Assembly (NCBI RefSeq): GCF_023006325.1
Contig: NZ_JAINDF010000001.1
Location: 488,863 to 552,862 of the forward strand
DNA length: 64,000 bases
Source of the DNA: Kordiimonas marina
Lineage (GTDB): Bacteria > Pseudomonadota > Alphaproteobacteria > Sphingomonadales > Kordiimonadaceae
Direction of reading: 5' to 3'
Under the pieces are notes generated by a model that saw nothing but the letters and a program-made list of their open reading frames with translations, made no database searches and had not been told where the DNA came from. Positions 45,990 through 55,074 of the stretch are shown one piece after another (within the stretch, counting starts at the first letter, position 1; each line of letters starts with the position of its first letter). The position numbers were made by a program, and so were the translations under genes.

Positions 45990-46553
45990 ATGAAAAAACG
46001 CTTTCTCGCCGTCCTGCCCGGGCTGATGCTCATAAGCCTCCCGGCCATGGCTCATATTGACCTGATCACCCCCAAACCGCTCATGAGCGGCCATGGTCTC
46101 CATGACACTGCCCTCAAAGCCGCTCCTTTCGGTGCGCCTGGTGTCGATGCGGCGAGCGCCAAGCCCACTGTGGTCAAGGCCGGGTCCACCATCGATCTCC
46201 GGCTCAAGGTCTATAAGGTGCATCCGGGGGAGATTGTGGTTTCCTACACGCGTGACATGGAAGGCGAAGATGTGTTCCCGGTCTATGACATCGCCAGCCT
46301 GAAAACGCCGATCCCGCACAAGAATGTGCTTTTGCAGGCGTCCGCACCCTGCAGCCCGACGGTCGGCTGCACCAGCGCGGCCTCGGATGCACCTGAATTC
46401 CACGCCCAGGTCAAACTGCCGGATATAGAAGGCGATATCATCCTGGTCGTGCGCCAGGTCATGCGGGACAAAGTTCATGTCGCTGCGGACGGCTCAGCCG
46501 ACCTGTCCGAGGCTTATTACCACCAGGCGGCCAAGCTGCGGCTCGTTCGCTAG
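45990..46553 (+). CDS. Secreted protein with N-terminal histidine after signal cleavage
   Basis: A 187-residue precursor. The signal peptide MKKRFLAVLPGLMLISLPAMA would be cleaved so that the mature protein starts HIDLITPKPLMSGHGLHD. An exact N-terminal His is the first ligand of the copper histidine brace seen in lytic polysaccharide monooxygenases and CopC-like proteins; the H-x-x-L-x-x-P opening resembles monooxygenase-like families of bacteria. Other histidines (GHGLHD, KVHPGE, EFHAQ, KVHVAA) could supply the second. A CSPTVGC pair may form a disulfide. Function is inferred, not established. Confidence 0.72.
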   Translation: MKKRFLAVLPGLMLISLPAMAHIDLITPKPLMSGHGLHDTALKAAPFGAPGVDAASAKPTVVKAGSTIDLRLKVYKVHPGEIVVSYTRDMEGEDVFPVYDIASLKTPIPHKNVLLQASAPCSPTVGCTSAASDAPEFHAQVKLPDIEGDIILVVRQVMRDKVHVAADGSADLSEAYYHQAAKLRLVR

Positions 46554-46594
46554 AACCACCTCACACGTTTCTGCGTCATTCGCACCAGCCTTAA

Positions 46595-46623
46595 GGGGTC
46601 CCTTTCTCTCCAGAGGGGACCCC
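46595..46623 (+). terminator. Hairpin after the secreted protein gene
   Basis: GGGGTCCC pairs with GGGACCCC around a 13-base loop, 41 bases past the stop. There is no T-run, so termination is uncertain. Confidence 0.45.
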
Positions 46624-46632
46624 ACTTCATGT

Positions 46633-46651
46633 GTTGCAATATTGCGAACAC
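46633..46651. promoter_or_regulatory. Imperfect palindrome upstream of the doxX-like gene
   Basis: TGTTGCAATATTGCGAACA contains the perfect 10-base palindrome GCAATATTGC with flanking TGTT/AACA arms offset by one base. It lies about 100 bases before the DoxX start and could be an operator. Confidence 0.35.
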
Positions 46652-46752
46652 AAAGTGGCAAACTAAGCGATTTATTTTCGCATGAACGAAACGCATCTTT
46701 GTCTCAAGCGCAGGGGCCGTATGGAGCCCGGCCACATGCAAGGAGACAAGAC

Positions 46753-47244
46753 ATGACGCACGCAACGCAAACCACTGACATCACCACGACCACAGGCCCG
46801 TTCGGCCTGCCGACGCTTGAGGGCATCCTCGGCCGCTTCTCGGATGTCGGCGAAACCATGGCCCGGGTCGTGACCGGCGCCTTCCTGATGCCGCACGGTG
46901 CCCAGAAGCTGTTCGGCCTGTTCGGCGGCTACGGACTGGACGCCACCGGGCAGTTCTTCCACGACCAGCTTGGTTTCTCGAACGGCTATCTGGCTGCGCT
47001 CGGTGCCGGGTCGGTGGAGTTTTTCGCGGGTGGCCTGCTCGCGCTCGGGCTCTTTACCCGCTCGGCTTCGATTGCCATCACCGTGATGCTGCTGGTGGCG
47101 TCGACCGTGCATTTCGGCAACGGTTTCTTCTGGCCGGAAGGCGGCTTTGAATATCCGATCCTGTGGGCGGTGATGGCCTTCAGCTTCGCGCTTAAAGGTG
47201 CTGGCAAGGTCAGCCTCGACCGCCTGTTCGGCCTCAAATACTGA
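46753..47244 (+). CDS. DoxX-family membrane protein
   Basis: A 163-residue protein with four predicted membrane helices. The DoxX pattern is clear: MARVVTGAFLMPHGAQKLFGLFGGYGLDATGQFF (in parts), LAALGAGSVEFFAGGLLALGLFTRSASIAI and VHFGNGFFWPEGGFEYPILWAVMAFSFALKG. Family members are linked loosely to redox and detoxification processes. AGGAG seven bases before ATG 46753 sets the start. A strong terminator follows. Confidence 0.9.
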   Translation: MTHATQTTDITTTTGPFGLPTLEGILGRFSDVGETMARVVTGAFLMPHGAQKLFGLFGGYGLDATGQFFHDQLGFSNGYLAALGAGSVEFFAGGLLALGLFTRSASIAITVMLLVASTVHFGNGFFWPEGGFEYPILWAVMAFSFALKGAGKVSLDRLFGLKY

Positions 47245-47264
47245 CGCCTAAACCCACAAACGCG

Positions 47265-47292
47265 AAAAGGCCGGGATGATCCCGGCCTTTTT
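47265..47292. terminator. Bidirectional terminator between doxX-like gene and thiE
   Basis: AAAAGGCCGGGAT pairs almost perfectly with ATCCCGGCCTTTT. Located between convergent genes. Confidence 0.92.
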
Positions 47293-47314
47293 CATGTCTG
47301 CGCTGGCAGAAAGA

Positions 47315-47947
47315 TCAGCCCTTCAGTGCCTTGTTGAAGGCCTTAACCGCTGCAGCAGGCCCTTCGTGATGGTTCCAGACCGACGAACAGGCGGCGACGA
47401 AATGCGCGCCCGCGTCTGCCAGTTCCTTGCAGTTTTCCGGTGTGATGCCGCCGATGGCCACACAGGGCAGCTCGGTCACTTCATCCCACACGGTCAGGAT
47501 ATCCTTTTCCGGCCGGTGTTCGGTCAGCTTGGTTTCTGTCGGGAAGAAAGCCCCGAAGGCAACATAGTTGGCGCCCTGTTCACCCGCGGAAAAAGCCAGG
47601 TCCATGCTGTCATGGCAGGTCACACCGATATCCTTGTTGTGTCCCAGCAGGGTCCGCGCTTCGGGCACGTCCATGTCGTCCTGGCCCAGGTGCACACCGT
47701 CCGCATCCACCGCAGCAGCGATATCGGCGCGGTCATTGATCAGAAAAGCCACTTCGTGCTTTTCACACACCGGCTTCAGCGCCTCGGCCGCCGCGATGAA
47801 GTCCTCGTCGCTCACGTCCTTCAGGCGCAGCTGGACGCAGGCCACCTCGCCTGCTGCGAGCGTCTCATCGAGAAGCTTGGCGAACGCAGTCACGTCGTCG
47901 ATTTTGTCCGGTGTGATCAGGTATAGCTGGCAATCGTTTTCGGCCAT
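47315..47947 (-). CDS. thiE: Thiamine phosphate synthase
   Basis: Joins the pyrimidine and thiazole moieties of thiamine. The 210 residues include CQLYLITPD near the N terminus, VQLRLKDVSDEDFIAAAEAL, FLINDRADIAAAVDADGVHLGQDDM (phosphate and Mg site), YVAFGAFFPTETK and AIGGITPENCKEL. The start is ATG 47947. It is the last gene after fba, common for alphaproteobacterial fba loci. No TPP riboswitch is seen. Confidence 0.93.
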   Translation of the reverse strand: MAENDCQLYLITPDKIDDVTAFAKLLDETLAAGEVACVQLRLKDVSDEDFIAAAEALKPVCEKHEVAFLINDRADIAAAVDADGVHLGQDDMDVPEARTLLGHNKDIGVTCHDSMDLAFSAGEQGANYVAFGAFFPTETKLTEHRPEKDILTVWDEVTELPCVAIGGITPENCKELADAGAHFVAACSSVWNHHEGPAAAVKAFNKALKG

Positions 47948-48056
47948 GGTTTTCTTAAGTCCGTCTAGATAATGAAACCCCTCCCCCGCGTATGCCACAG
48001 GGAAGGGGCGAAACAAAGTTTAAAGCGGCCCGGCACCAAGGCCAGGCCCAAAAGCC

Positions 48057-48977
48057 TTAGGCTTTGCCTTTGTAGATGTCGATGATCTGGTCGAGCATCG
48101 CAAGCGCTTCCTCGCGCGGGCGCTGGAAGGTGTTGCGGCCGATGATCGAGCCGTTACCACCACCGTCGCGGATCGCGCGGGCGTCATCATAGATGCTGTC
48201 CTTGCCCTTGGTGGCACCGCCCGAAAAGACGACGAGACGGCGGCCAGCAAACGAAGACTGCATGACATGGGCAACACGGGCGGCCTGGGTCGAGATATCG
48301 ACACCGGTCTCTTCATAAACCTTCTTGGCTTCCGGCTGCTCAAGGTGCGCGGTCGGCAGCTTGACCTTGATAATGTGAGCGCCAAGTTCGGCAGCCAGAT
48401 GCGCGGAGTATGCGCAAACATCAAGGGCGGTTTCGCCTTCTTTCGAAAGCTCGCCACCGCGCGGGTAGGACCACAGAACAACGGCCAGGCCCTTGGCTTT
48501 GGCTTCTTCGGCGATCATCTGGAACTCTTCAAACAGGTCCAGCGCATGGTCGGAGCACGGGTAAACCGTGAAGCCGACGGCCGAGCAGCCGAGGCGGATG
48601 GCATCGTCAACCGAAGCGTTGATAGACTGGTCCTTGGTGGTGGCCCAGCTGTTGGAGCTGTTGATTTTCAGGATCGTCGGGATCTGACCGGCGAACGTGT
48701 CGGCACCAGCTTCCAGCATACCGAGGGTCGAAGCATAGGCGTTGAGGCCTGCGTCGATGGCGAGCTGGTAATGATAGTGCGGGTCATAGGCCGCCGGGTT
48801 GACGGCGAACGAGCGCGCCGGGCCGTGTTCGAAACCCTGGTCCACGGGCAGGATGACCATCTTGCCGGTGCCGGCCAGTTTGCCGGTGCAGAGGATGCGC
48901 GCGAGGTTGGCTTTGGTGCCGGGATTGTCGCTCTCGTAATTGGCGAGAATCTTCTTAACGGTTTTGGTGACTTTCAT
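48057..48977 (-). CDS. Class I fructose-bisphosphate aldolase (FbaB/archaeal type)
   Basis: Splits fructose-1,6-bisphosphate using a Schiff-base lysine. The 306 residues show KMVILPVDQGFEHGPARSF, LKINSSNSW, SVDDAIRLGCSAVGFTVYPCSD, VVLWSYPRGG, AHIIKVKLPT with the probable lysine, VVFSGGATKG and GGGNGSIIGRNTFQRP (phosphate site). It belongs to the DhnA-type family rather than class II Fba. ATG 48977 fits the family start. A sigma-70-like promoter lies upstream at 49034-49062. Confidence 0.93.
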   Translation of the reverse strand: MKVTKTVKKILANYESDNPGTKANLARILCTGKLAGTGKMVILPVDQGFEHGPARSFAVNPAAYDPHYHYQLAIDAGLNAYASTLGMLEAGADTFAGQIPTILKINSSNSWATTKDQSINASVDDAIRLGCSAVGFTVYPCSDHALDLFEEFQMIAEEAKAKGLAVVLWSYPRGGELSKEGETALDVCAYSAHLAAELGAHIIKVKLPTAHLEQPEAKKVYEETGVDISTQAARVAHVMQSSFAGRRLVVFSGGATKGKDSIYDDARAIRDGGGNGSIIGRNTFQRPREEALAMLDQIIDIYKGKA

Positions 48978-49033
48978 GTGGGGCCCCCTAAAGGAAGTAA
49001 CTTGTTTTTTATGAATGGTTACAAGGCGGGTTC

Positions 49034-49062
49034 TTAATACATAAACTGGGCCCTTGGCGCAA
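49034..49062 (-). promoter_or_regulatory. Probable sigma-70-type promoter of fba-thiE
   Basis: On the minus strand TTGCGC (49057-49062) and TATTAA (49034-49039) are separated by 17 bases, about 55 to 85 bases before the fba start. Confidence 0.4.
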
Positions 49063-49272
49063 CGCCGTATCGACACAAAAACACGCCTTTTTCCCTTATT
49101 TTCTGCGCCTTTTAGGCATTTCTGCCATTGTCAGCGCTGTCATTTTGAAATGGGAAAAACCGTCATAAAAAGGCCCCCATAGAGGGACATACTGATCTGC
49201 TGCTGAACGTCAATGATAGACCTTCATGCCGATGAGGGATGGTCTTCTTGCTTTGTAGCTCGCCGCTCAAAC

Positions 49273-49320
49273 CACTATGCTATGGTTCACCATCTAATTA
49301 AGTGAACCCATCGCATAGTG
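49273..49320 (+). repeat. Long inverted repeat before the orphan gene
   Basis: The left arm CACTATGCTATGGTTCAC pairs with GTGAACCCATCGCATAGTG across an 11- to 12-base AT-rich loop with only one mismatch and one bulge. It ends 10 bases before the ATG at 49331. It could be an operator, an attenuator-like leader hairpin or a remnant of an element end. Confidence 0.72.
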
Positions 49321-49330
49321 AGATGACCTT

Positions 49331-49645
49331 ATGAAACTCGAAGAGTTTGTTAAGCAGACACTATTAGACATCACTAATGGTGTCTCGTCGGCCCAAGCAG
49401 CATCACCTTCTTGGATTGCCCCTGGCCGCGTTGAGGGTAAGAAAGTGATGTCCCCTCAAATGGTATCGTTTGAGGTTGCCGTCACTGTTAGCAAAGAAGG
49501 GGGAGGCAGTATTAACATCTGGTCAGTTGCCGAAGCGGGCGGAAAGGCCAGCTCTGAGCACACGAATAAGATATCGTTCGACGTTCCGGTCTATTTTCAG
49601 GCACGGAAAGTAAGCGGCGCATCCAGCGATACATCGCTTACTTAA
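49331..49645 (+). CDS. Orphan 104-residue protein on the opposite strand of the glycolytic cluster
   Basis: It begins MKLEEFVKQTLLDITNGVSSAQ, an amphipathic helix, and then has beta-strand character (MVSFEVAVTVSKEGG, INIWSVAEAGG, KISFDVPVYFQ). I have seen similar small unassigned proteins with an EFVKxTLxxIxxGV helix but cannot name a function. No signal or membrane segment. It is AT-richer than its neighbours and has no good Shine-Dalgarno. It sits alone between pgk and fba, which read the other way, and is preceded by a long inverted repeat. Recent insertion is likely. Confidence 0.65.
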   Translation: MKLEEFVKQTLLDITNGVSSAQAASPSWIAPGRVEGKKVMSPQMVSFEVAVTVSKEGGGSINIWSVAEAGGKASSEHTNKISFDVPVYFQARKVSGASSDTSLT

Positions 49646-49662
49646 TCATTTAGAAGGCTGCC

Positions 49663-50826
49663 TCAGCCGAGCGCGACCACGCCTGGAAGCGCCTTGCCTT
49701 CCATCCATTCGAGGAAGGCACCGCCTGCGGTGGAGATATGGGTGAAACTGTCCTTCACACCGGCGTGGGCGAGCGCCGCCACCGTATCGCCGCCACCGGC
49801 GACGCTGAGGAGCTTGCCCTCGTCCGTGAGCTTGCCCGCGGCTTTGGCGAGCGCGACGGTCGCGGCATCGAAGGGCGTCAGTTCAAACGCACCCAGCGGG
49901 CCGTTCCATACCAGCGTCTTGGCGCCCTCGAGCACGCCGATCAGTTCGGCAACCGACTTGGGCCCGGCGTCGAGGATCATCTCATCCGCGGCGACTGCGG
50001 TCGCGGGCTTCACCTCATGGGCGGCATTGGCCTTGAATTCCTTCGCGACGACCACGTCGCTCGGGATATGGACCTTGCAGCCCGCGGCCTTGGCTTCCTC
50101 GATGATCTTGAGCGCGGTGTCCTTGAGGTCCTTCTCGCAGAGGCTGGCACCGACATCGATGCCTTCCGCGTAAAGGAAGGTGTTGGCCATGCCGCCGCCG
50201 ATGATCAGGTGATCGACCTTGGCGACGAGGTTGTGGAGGACGTCCAGCTTGGTGGAGACCTTGGCGCCGCCCACCACCGCGACGACCGGACGGACCGGCG
50301 CGCCGAGGGCTTTTTCGAGCGCTTCCAGCTCGGCACCCATGGTTTCGCCTGCGACCGACGGCATCAGGTGCGCGATGGCTTCGGTGGAGGCATGCGCCCG
50401 GTGTGCGCAGGAGAAGGCGTCGTTCACGTAAATGTCGCCAAGGGCTGCGAAGCGTTTCGCAAGCTCGACATCGTTCTTTTCCTCACCCGGGAAGAAACGG
50501 GTGTTTTCCATCACCACCACGTCCGTGTCCGGCAGGGTGTCACCGAGCTCCGCGAAGCCGACTTCGCGACCCAGCACTTTGGCAAGCGCGGGCACGACCG
50601 GCTTCAGCGACATTTCCGGCACCACCTGCCCCTTGGGGCGGCCGAAGTGCGCAAGGAGGACCGAGCGGCCACCCTTGGCGGCGATCGCATCCACGGTGGG
50701 TTTGACGGCTTCAAGGCGCGTGTCGTCGGTTACGACGCCGTCCACCATCGGCACATTGAGGTCGACCCGAACAACGGCGATTTTGCCGGTAAGGTCGCCA
50801 AGGTCAGCAATATGTTTAAAAGCCAT
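49663..50826 (-). CDS. pgk: Phosphoglycerate kinase
   Basis: Transfers phosphate from 1,3-bisphosphoglycerate to ADP. The 387-residue protein shows [73 protein letters not shown] and the nucleotide loop [14 protein letters not shown], ending [17 protein letters not shown]. It lies 72 bases downstream of gap, separated by a hairpin terminator, with GGAG ahead of its start. Confidence 0.97.
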   Translation of the reverse strand: MAFKHIADLGDLTGKIAVVRVDLNVPMVDGVVTDDTRLEAVKPTVDAIAAKGGRSVLLAHFGRPKGQVVPEMSLKPVVPALAKVLGREVGFAELGDTLPDTDVVVMENTRFFPGEEKNDVELAKRFAALGDIYVNDAFSCAHRAHASTEAIAHLMPSVAGETMGAELEALEKALGAPVRPVVAVVGGAKVSTKLDVLHNLVAKVDHLIIGGGMANTFLYAEGIDVGASLCEKDLKDTALKIIEEAKAAGCKVHIPSDVVVAKEFKANAAHEVKPATAVAADEMILDAGPKSVAELIGVLEGAKTLVWNGPLGAFELTPFDAATVALAKAAGKLTDEGKLLSVAGGGDTVAALAHAGVKDSFTHISTAGGAFLEWMEGKALPGVVALG

Positions 50827-50847
50827 GATACAATGCTCCCAATACAG

Positions 50848-50873
50848 AAAAGGGCGGCCCGATAGACCGCCCT
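50848..50873 (-). terminator. Hairpin between gap and pgk
   Basis: AGGGCGG pairs with CCGCCCT around a 9-base loop, followed on the minus strand by TTTTCTG. It may partially terminate gap transcripts before pgk. Confidence 0.7.
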
Positions 50874-50898
50874 ATATAAAGTCTGTGCAGCCCCGGGC

Positions 50899-51906
50899 TT
50901 AGCCCAGTTTCGCCATCGCAACTGCGGTGTCGGACATACGGTTGGAGAAGCCCCACTCGTTGTCGTACCAGGTCAGGATGCGAACGAACTTGCCGTCGAT
51001 AACCTTGGTCTGGCTGGCATCGAAGGTCGAGCTGTTCGGGTTGTGGTTGAAGTCGATCGAAACCGCCGGCATGTCTTCGTAACCCAGAACACCCTTGAGC
51101 GCGCCTTCGGAAGCAGCCTTGATGGCAGCGTTGATTTCGTCCGCGGTGGTGGCACGGCCGGCATCAAACTTCAGGTCAACCATGGAAACGTTCGGGGTCG
51201 GCACGCGAACGGCCGAACCGTCCAGCTTGCCAGCCAGCTCCGGCAGCACCAGGCCAACGGCTTTGGCGGCACCGGTCGAGGTCGGGATCATCGAAAGGGC
51301 TGCGGCGCGGGCGCGGCGCGGGTCCTTGTGAAGCGTATCCAGAACCGGTTGGTCACCGGTGTAGGAGTGAACCGTGGTCATGTAACCGCGCTCGATACCG
51401 ACGAGGTCGTTGAGGACCTTGGCAACCGGCGACAGGCAGTTGGTGGTGCAGGACGCGTTGGAGACGATCTTGTCGTCCGCGGTCAGGGCACTGTGGTTAA
51501 CGCCGAAAACAATGGTCTTGTCGGCATTGTCGCCCGGTGCGGAGATCAGGACTTTCTTGGCACCCGCGGTCAGGTGCATGGCAGCCTTGTCGCGCGCGGT
51601 GAAGATGCCGGTGCATTCCATCGCTACGTCGATTTTCTCTTCGGCCCACGGCAGCTCTTCCGGGTTGCGGATCGCGGTGACGCGGATGCGGTCGCCGTTG
51701 ACGACCATAAAGTCACCGTCTACAGAAACCTCGCCATGGAACGGACCATGGACGCTGTCGCGGCGCAGAAGGTAAGCGTTCATTTCGACATCGCCGAGGT
51801 CGTTGATGGCAACAACCTTGATGTCGGTACGGCCGCTTTCATAGATGGCACGCAGCACGTTCCGGCCGATACGGCCAAAACCGTTGATGGAAACACGAAC
51901 AGTCAT
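50899..51906 (-). CDS. gap: Glyceraldehyde-3-phosphate dehydrogenase, type I
   Basis: NAD-dependent glycolytic enzyme of 335 residues. Rossmann start [21 protein letters not shown], the catalytic-cysteine motif [30 protein letters not shown], and [12 protein letters not shown], ending with [26 protein letters not shown] precedes the ATG. Follows tkt by 52 bases in the usual tkt-gap-pgk order. Confidence 0.97.
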   Translation of the reverse strand: MTVRVSINGFGRIGRNVLRAIYESGRTDIKVVAINDLGDVEMNAYLLRRDSVHGPFHGEVSVDGDFMVVNGDRIRVTAIRNPEELPWAEEKIDVAMECTGIFTARDKAAMHLTAGAKKVLISAPGDNADKTIVFGVNHSALTADDKIVSNASCTTNCLSPVAKVLNDLVGIERGYMTTVHSYTGDQPVLDTLHKDPRRARAAALSMIPTSTGAAKAVGLVLPELAGKLDGSAVRVPTPNVSMVDLKFDAGRATTADEINAAIKAASEGALKGVLGYEDMPAVSIDFNHNPNSSTFDASQTKVIDGKFVRILTWYDNEWGFSNRMSDTAVAMAKLG

Positions 51907-51958
51907 CGGGGGTCCTCCACAGTCAATAGGGCATTAGAGATTAAGAGTTTGCCTTGGT

Positions 51959-53962
51959 TTAAAACTTCTCACGAACGGCTGCAACAACGGCAGCTGACGT
52001 AATGCCGAAATACTCATAAAGCGCTTCCGCAGGCGCCGATGCGCCGAAACGGTCAATACCGATATTCACACCATCGAGGCCGGTGTAACGCTGCCAGCCG
52101 AAGGTGCAGGCCGCTTCGATCGACACCTTGAAGGCGTCAGCCGGAAGAACGGAGGCCTTGTAGGCTGCGTCCTGTGCGTCGAAGAGCTCGGTGCACGGCA
52201 TGGAAACCACGCGGGTCGGGATGCCAGCTGCTTCAAGCTGGGCGCGGGCGTCAGCGGCGATCTCAACCTCGGAACCAGTCGCGATGATCACGGCCTTCGG
52301 CGCACCGCCAGTGGCCTCATGGAGTACATAGCCGCCCTTGGCGCAGAGGTTTTCTTGGCTGTGGGTCAGGCGCTGCTGCGCAAGGCCCTGGCGGGTGAGC
52401 GACAGAACGCTCGGCGTGCCCTTGGATTCCATGGCCAGCTGCCAGCATTCAGCGGTCTCGACCGCATCACACGGACGGAAGACATTGACGTTCGGCATCG
52501 CGCGAAGGCTTGCCAGATGCTCGATCGGCTGGTGGGTCGGGCCGTCTTCACCGAGGCCGATGCTGTCGTGGGTCATGACATAGACCACACGCTGTTTCAT
52601 CAGCGCCGCGAGGCGGATCGCCGGGCGGGCATAGTCCGTGAACACCAGGAAGGTGCCGCCATACGGGATATGCTGGTTATAAAGCGCCATCCCGTTCATG
52701 GCCGCGGCCATTTCGAACTCACGGATACCGTAATACATGTAACGGCCGGTGAAATCGTCCGGCGTGATGCCGTCGGTCTGGCTGGTCTTGGTGAGGTTCG
52801 ACCCGGTCAGGTCGGCGGAACCGCCGATGGTTTCCGGGACAACACCGTTGATGACTTCAAGCGCCATCTGGCTGGCCTTGCGGGTCGCGACCTTGACGGG
52901 CTCAGCTACCAGCTTGGCTTTATAGTCGTTGATGGCGGCGTCGAAGCCCTTGGGCAGGTCCTTATTGAGGCGGCGCTGCAGGTCTTCTTTCACGAAGTCA
53001 TCGAGGCCTTCGTATTTCTTCTTCCACTCTGCCGTCAGGCTGGCACCCTTGGCACCAACAGCGCGCCAGGCATCCATGATTTCAGCCGGAACTTCAAACG
53101 GCGCGTAAGGCCAGCCGAGGAATTCACGCGCGGCGGCGATTTCAGCATCCCCAAGCGGCGAGCCGTGCGTCGCGGACGTGCCCTGCTTGTTGGGGGCGCC
53201 GTAGCCGATGGTGGTGCGGCAGGCAATCATCGACGGCTGGTCGCTTTCCTGCGCAAGACCAAGGGCAACTTCGATGGCTTCAGGGTCGTGGCCGTCAACG
53301 GCCTGAACGTGCCAGCCCGCAGCTTCAAAGCGCGCGGCCATGTCTTCGCTGGTCGAAAGATCGGTCGACCCATCGATCGAGATCGAGTTGTCGTCCCACA
53401 GGAGGATCATCTTCGACAGCTTCAGGTGGCCAGCCAGCGAAATCGCTTCCTGGCTCACGCCTTCCATCAGGCAGCCGTCACCGGCGATCACATAGGTGAA
53501 GTGATCGGTGATGTCAGCGCCATATTCAGCATTCGAAAGACGCTCGGCAATCGCCATGCCGACCGAGGTGGCGACACCCTGACCCAAGGGGCCCGTGGTG
53601 GTTTCAACGCCGGGGCATTCACCGAATTCCGGGTGACCGGCGGTCGGGCTGTGCAGCTGGCGGAAATTCTTGATGTCCTCAAGGGTCGGGTGTTCATAGC
53701 CCGTGAGATAGAGGAGCGAGTAAAGAAGCATCGAGCCATGACCTGCCGACAGCACGAACCGGTCGCGGTTCGGCCAGGTCGGCCACTTGGGGTCGAAACG
53801 CAGGAATTTCGAGAAAAGAACCGTCGCCACATCGGCCATGCCCATCGGCATCCCGGGGTGGCCAGAATTGGCTTTCTGGATCGCATCCATCGACAGGGCG
53901 CGGATCGCATTGGCCATGTTGTTGTGGAGGGTATCTTCTTGGCTGATTTCCGTATCGTGCAT
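51959..53962 (-). CDS. tkt: Transketolase
   Basis: Thiamine-diphosphate enzyme of the pentose-phosphate and Calvin-type sugar shuffling. The 667 residues include [33 protein letters not shown] (in parts), [20 protein letters not shown], the ThDP motif [16 protein letters not shown] through [10 protein letters not shown], and the pyrimidine domain [28 protein letters not shown] (in parts). ATG 53962 fits the family start; the extension to 54004 does not. First gene of the cluster. Confidence 0.97.
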   Translation of the reverse strand: MHDTEISQEDTLHNNMANAIRALSMDAIQKANSGHPGMPMGMADVATVLFSKFLRFDPKWPTWPNRDRFVLSAGHGSMLLYSLLYLTGYEHPTLEDIKNFRQLHSPTAGHPEFGECPGVETTTGPLGQGVATSVGMAIAERLSNAEYGADITDHFTYVIAGDGCLMEGVSQEAISLAGHLKLSKMILLWDDNSISIDGSTDLSTSEDMAARFEAAGWHVQAVDGHDPEAIEVALGLAQESDQPSMIACRTTIGYGAPNKQGTSATHGSPLGDAEIAAAREFLGWPYAPFEVPAEIMDAWRAVGAKGASLTAEWKKKYEGLDDFVKEDLQRRLNKDLPKGFDAAINDYKAKLVAEPVKVATRKASQMALEVINGVVPETIGGSADLTGSNLTKTSQTDGITPDDFTGRYMYYGIREFEMAAAMNGMALYNQHIPYGGTFLVFTDYARPAIRLAALMKQRVVYVMTHDSIGLGEDGPTHQPIEHLASLRAMPNVNVFRPCDAVETAECWQLAMESKGTPSVLSLTRQGLAQQRLTHSQENLCAKGGYVLHEATGGAPKAVIIATGSEVEIAADARAQLEAAGIPTRVVSMPCTELFDAQDAAYKASVLPADAFKVSIEAACTFGWQRYTGLDGVNIGIDRFGASAPAEALYEYFGITSAAVVAAVREKF

Positions 53963-54242
53963 CTTACTTTTTCTTAATTGGGGCCCATGGGCGTGGCGGC
54001 TCAAAAAATTTGCGCCAAAATGGCCGGGAAGGCCACTCTAGTCAACCTTTGAAGGGGTTTTAATGCCCCCTCCGCCCAAGTTTATCGCCATATGGAACAT
54101 ACCGGTGATTGACGGGCACAGGCGAGAACCCCTATCTTCAAGGGCAAGACGCCGGAATAACGGCCTGATATCAGGCCCGTAAGGCTGTTCCGGTCCATAA
54201 GCGCTGGCCACATTGCCGGGCGCGGCGGGGGATAACGCAAGA

Positions 54243-54746
54243 ATGACCGACACACGTAATAACCAGGTACTGGAAGCCGCCCGGACGCGACTCGAAGCCG
54301 CGCTTTCACGCCTTGCCCAAGGCGTTGCCACCTCGCGGGAGGCAATGAGCGCCGCCCATGAGATGGCTGAGGAAAAACGCGCCCTCGGGGACCGCATCGC
54401 CCGCCTTGAAGGCGAGAACCTGAAACTGCATGAGCAGGTCGCCACTTTGTCGCTTGCCGCACCCTCATCGGGGGATGCCGATGCACGCCTGCAGGCTGCC
54501 CTCGAGGAAAAAGCAGCGCTGGAGCAGAATTACCAGCTTCTCAAGCGCCAGTATGCCAGCCTCCAGGATGAGCTGGAGCTGGCGGAAAACGCGCCTGCCA
54601 CCAGCGCAGGCGGCGACGCTGACCTAGCTGCCGAAAACGCCCGCCTCAAGCAGGAAGTTGCGGCACTGAAATCCGAGCGGGACAGCATCCGCGCCGAGCT
54701 TGACGATGCCATCGCCGAGCTTGAAAACATGATTGTGGAGGCCTGA
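54243..54746 (+). CDS. Coiled-coil protein upstream of zapA
   Basis: A 167-residue, almost entirely helical protein: two coiled-coil blocks (about 10-75 and 80-165) split by an Ala/Gly/Ser linker, with many Leu/Glu/Ala heptads (DRIARLEGENLKLHEQVATL, AALEQNYQLLKRQYASLQDE, ARLKQEVAALKSERDSI). Proteins of this kind (DUF4164-like) commonly precede zapA in alphaproteobacteria, so a role in division is inferred from position. Its stop is 2 bases before the zapA ATG. Confidence 0.82.
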   Translation: MTDTRNNQVLEAARTRLEAALSRLAQGVATSREAMSAAHEMAEEKRALGDRIARLEGENLKLHEQVATLSLAAPSSGDADARLQAALEEKAALEQNYQLLKRQYASLQDELELAENAPATSAGGDADLAAENARLKQEVAALKSERDSIRAELDDAIAELENMIVEA

Positions 54747-54748
54747 AG

Positions 54749-55066
54749 ATGGCGCAGATTACAGTTTCGGTGAACGGCAAGACCTACCCGCTCGCCTGCG
54801 CGACCGGGGAAGAGGAACGCCTTCACAAGCTCGCCTCTTACGTGGACGCCAAGACCAAGGACCTGAGCGGCAAGCTCGGCCATGTCGCGGAAAGCCGGCT
54901 TCTTTTGATGGCCGCGGTACTGATTGCCGACGAACTTCACGATGCTTTGGAGAAGGATGGCGGCCCCGGCCTTCTGAGCGCGCTCAGTGAAGAAGACCTC
55001 GCTTCCGTGCTCAATGAAGTCGCCATGGAAGTCGAAGGCATTGCGGATCGGCTCGCGAACGCCTGA
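54749..55066 (+). CDS. zapA: Cell division protein ZapA
   Basis: Promotes FtsZ filament bundling. The 105-residue protein begins MAQITVSVNGKTYPLACATGEEERLHKLASYVDAKTKDL (in parts), the ZapA globular head, and ends in a helical coiled coil. It is tightly coupled to the coiled-coil gene upstream and forms the conserved zapA-6S RNA-cyclo-ligase neighbourhood. Confidence 0.94.
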   Translation: MAQITVSVNGKTYPLACATGEEERLHKLASYVDAKTKDLSGKLGHVAESRLLLMAAVLIADELHDALEKDGGPGLLSALSEEDLASVLNEVAMEVEGIADRLANA

Positions 55067-55074
55067 GGCACACC

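Larger units (their letters stand above)
48978..49330. other. 353-base gene-free stretch upstream of fba and the orphan gene
   Basis: It contains a probable fba promoter on the minus strand (49034-49062) and, just before the plus-strand orphan gene, a long inverted repeat (49273-49320). The rest is AT-richer than the flanks, with no recognised element. Confidence 0.6.

Noticed and set aside
47940-48056. TPP riboswitch near thiE
   Set aside because: The gap between fba and thiE lacks the conserved CUGAGA and paired domains of a THI element.
49273-49320. Terminal inverted repeats of an insertion sequence
   Set aside because: The arms are only 11-12 bases apart with no transposase between, and no target-site duplication can be identified.
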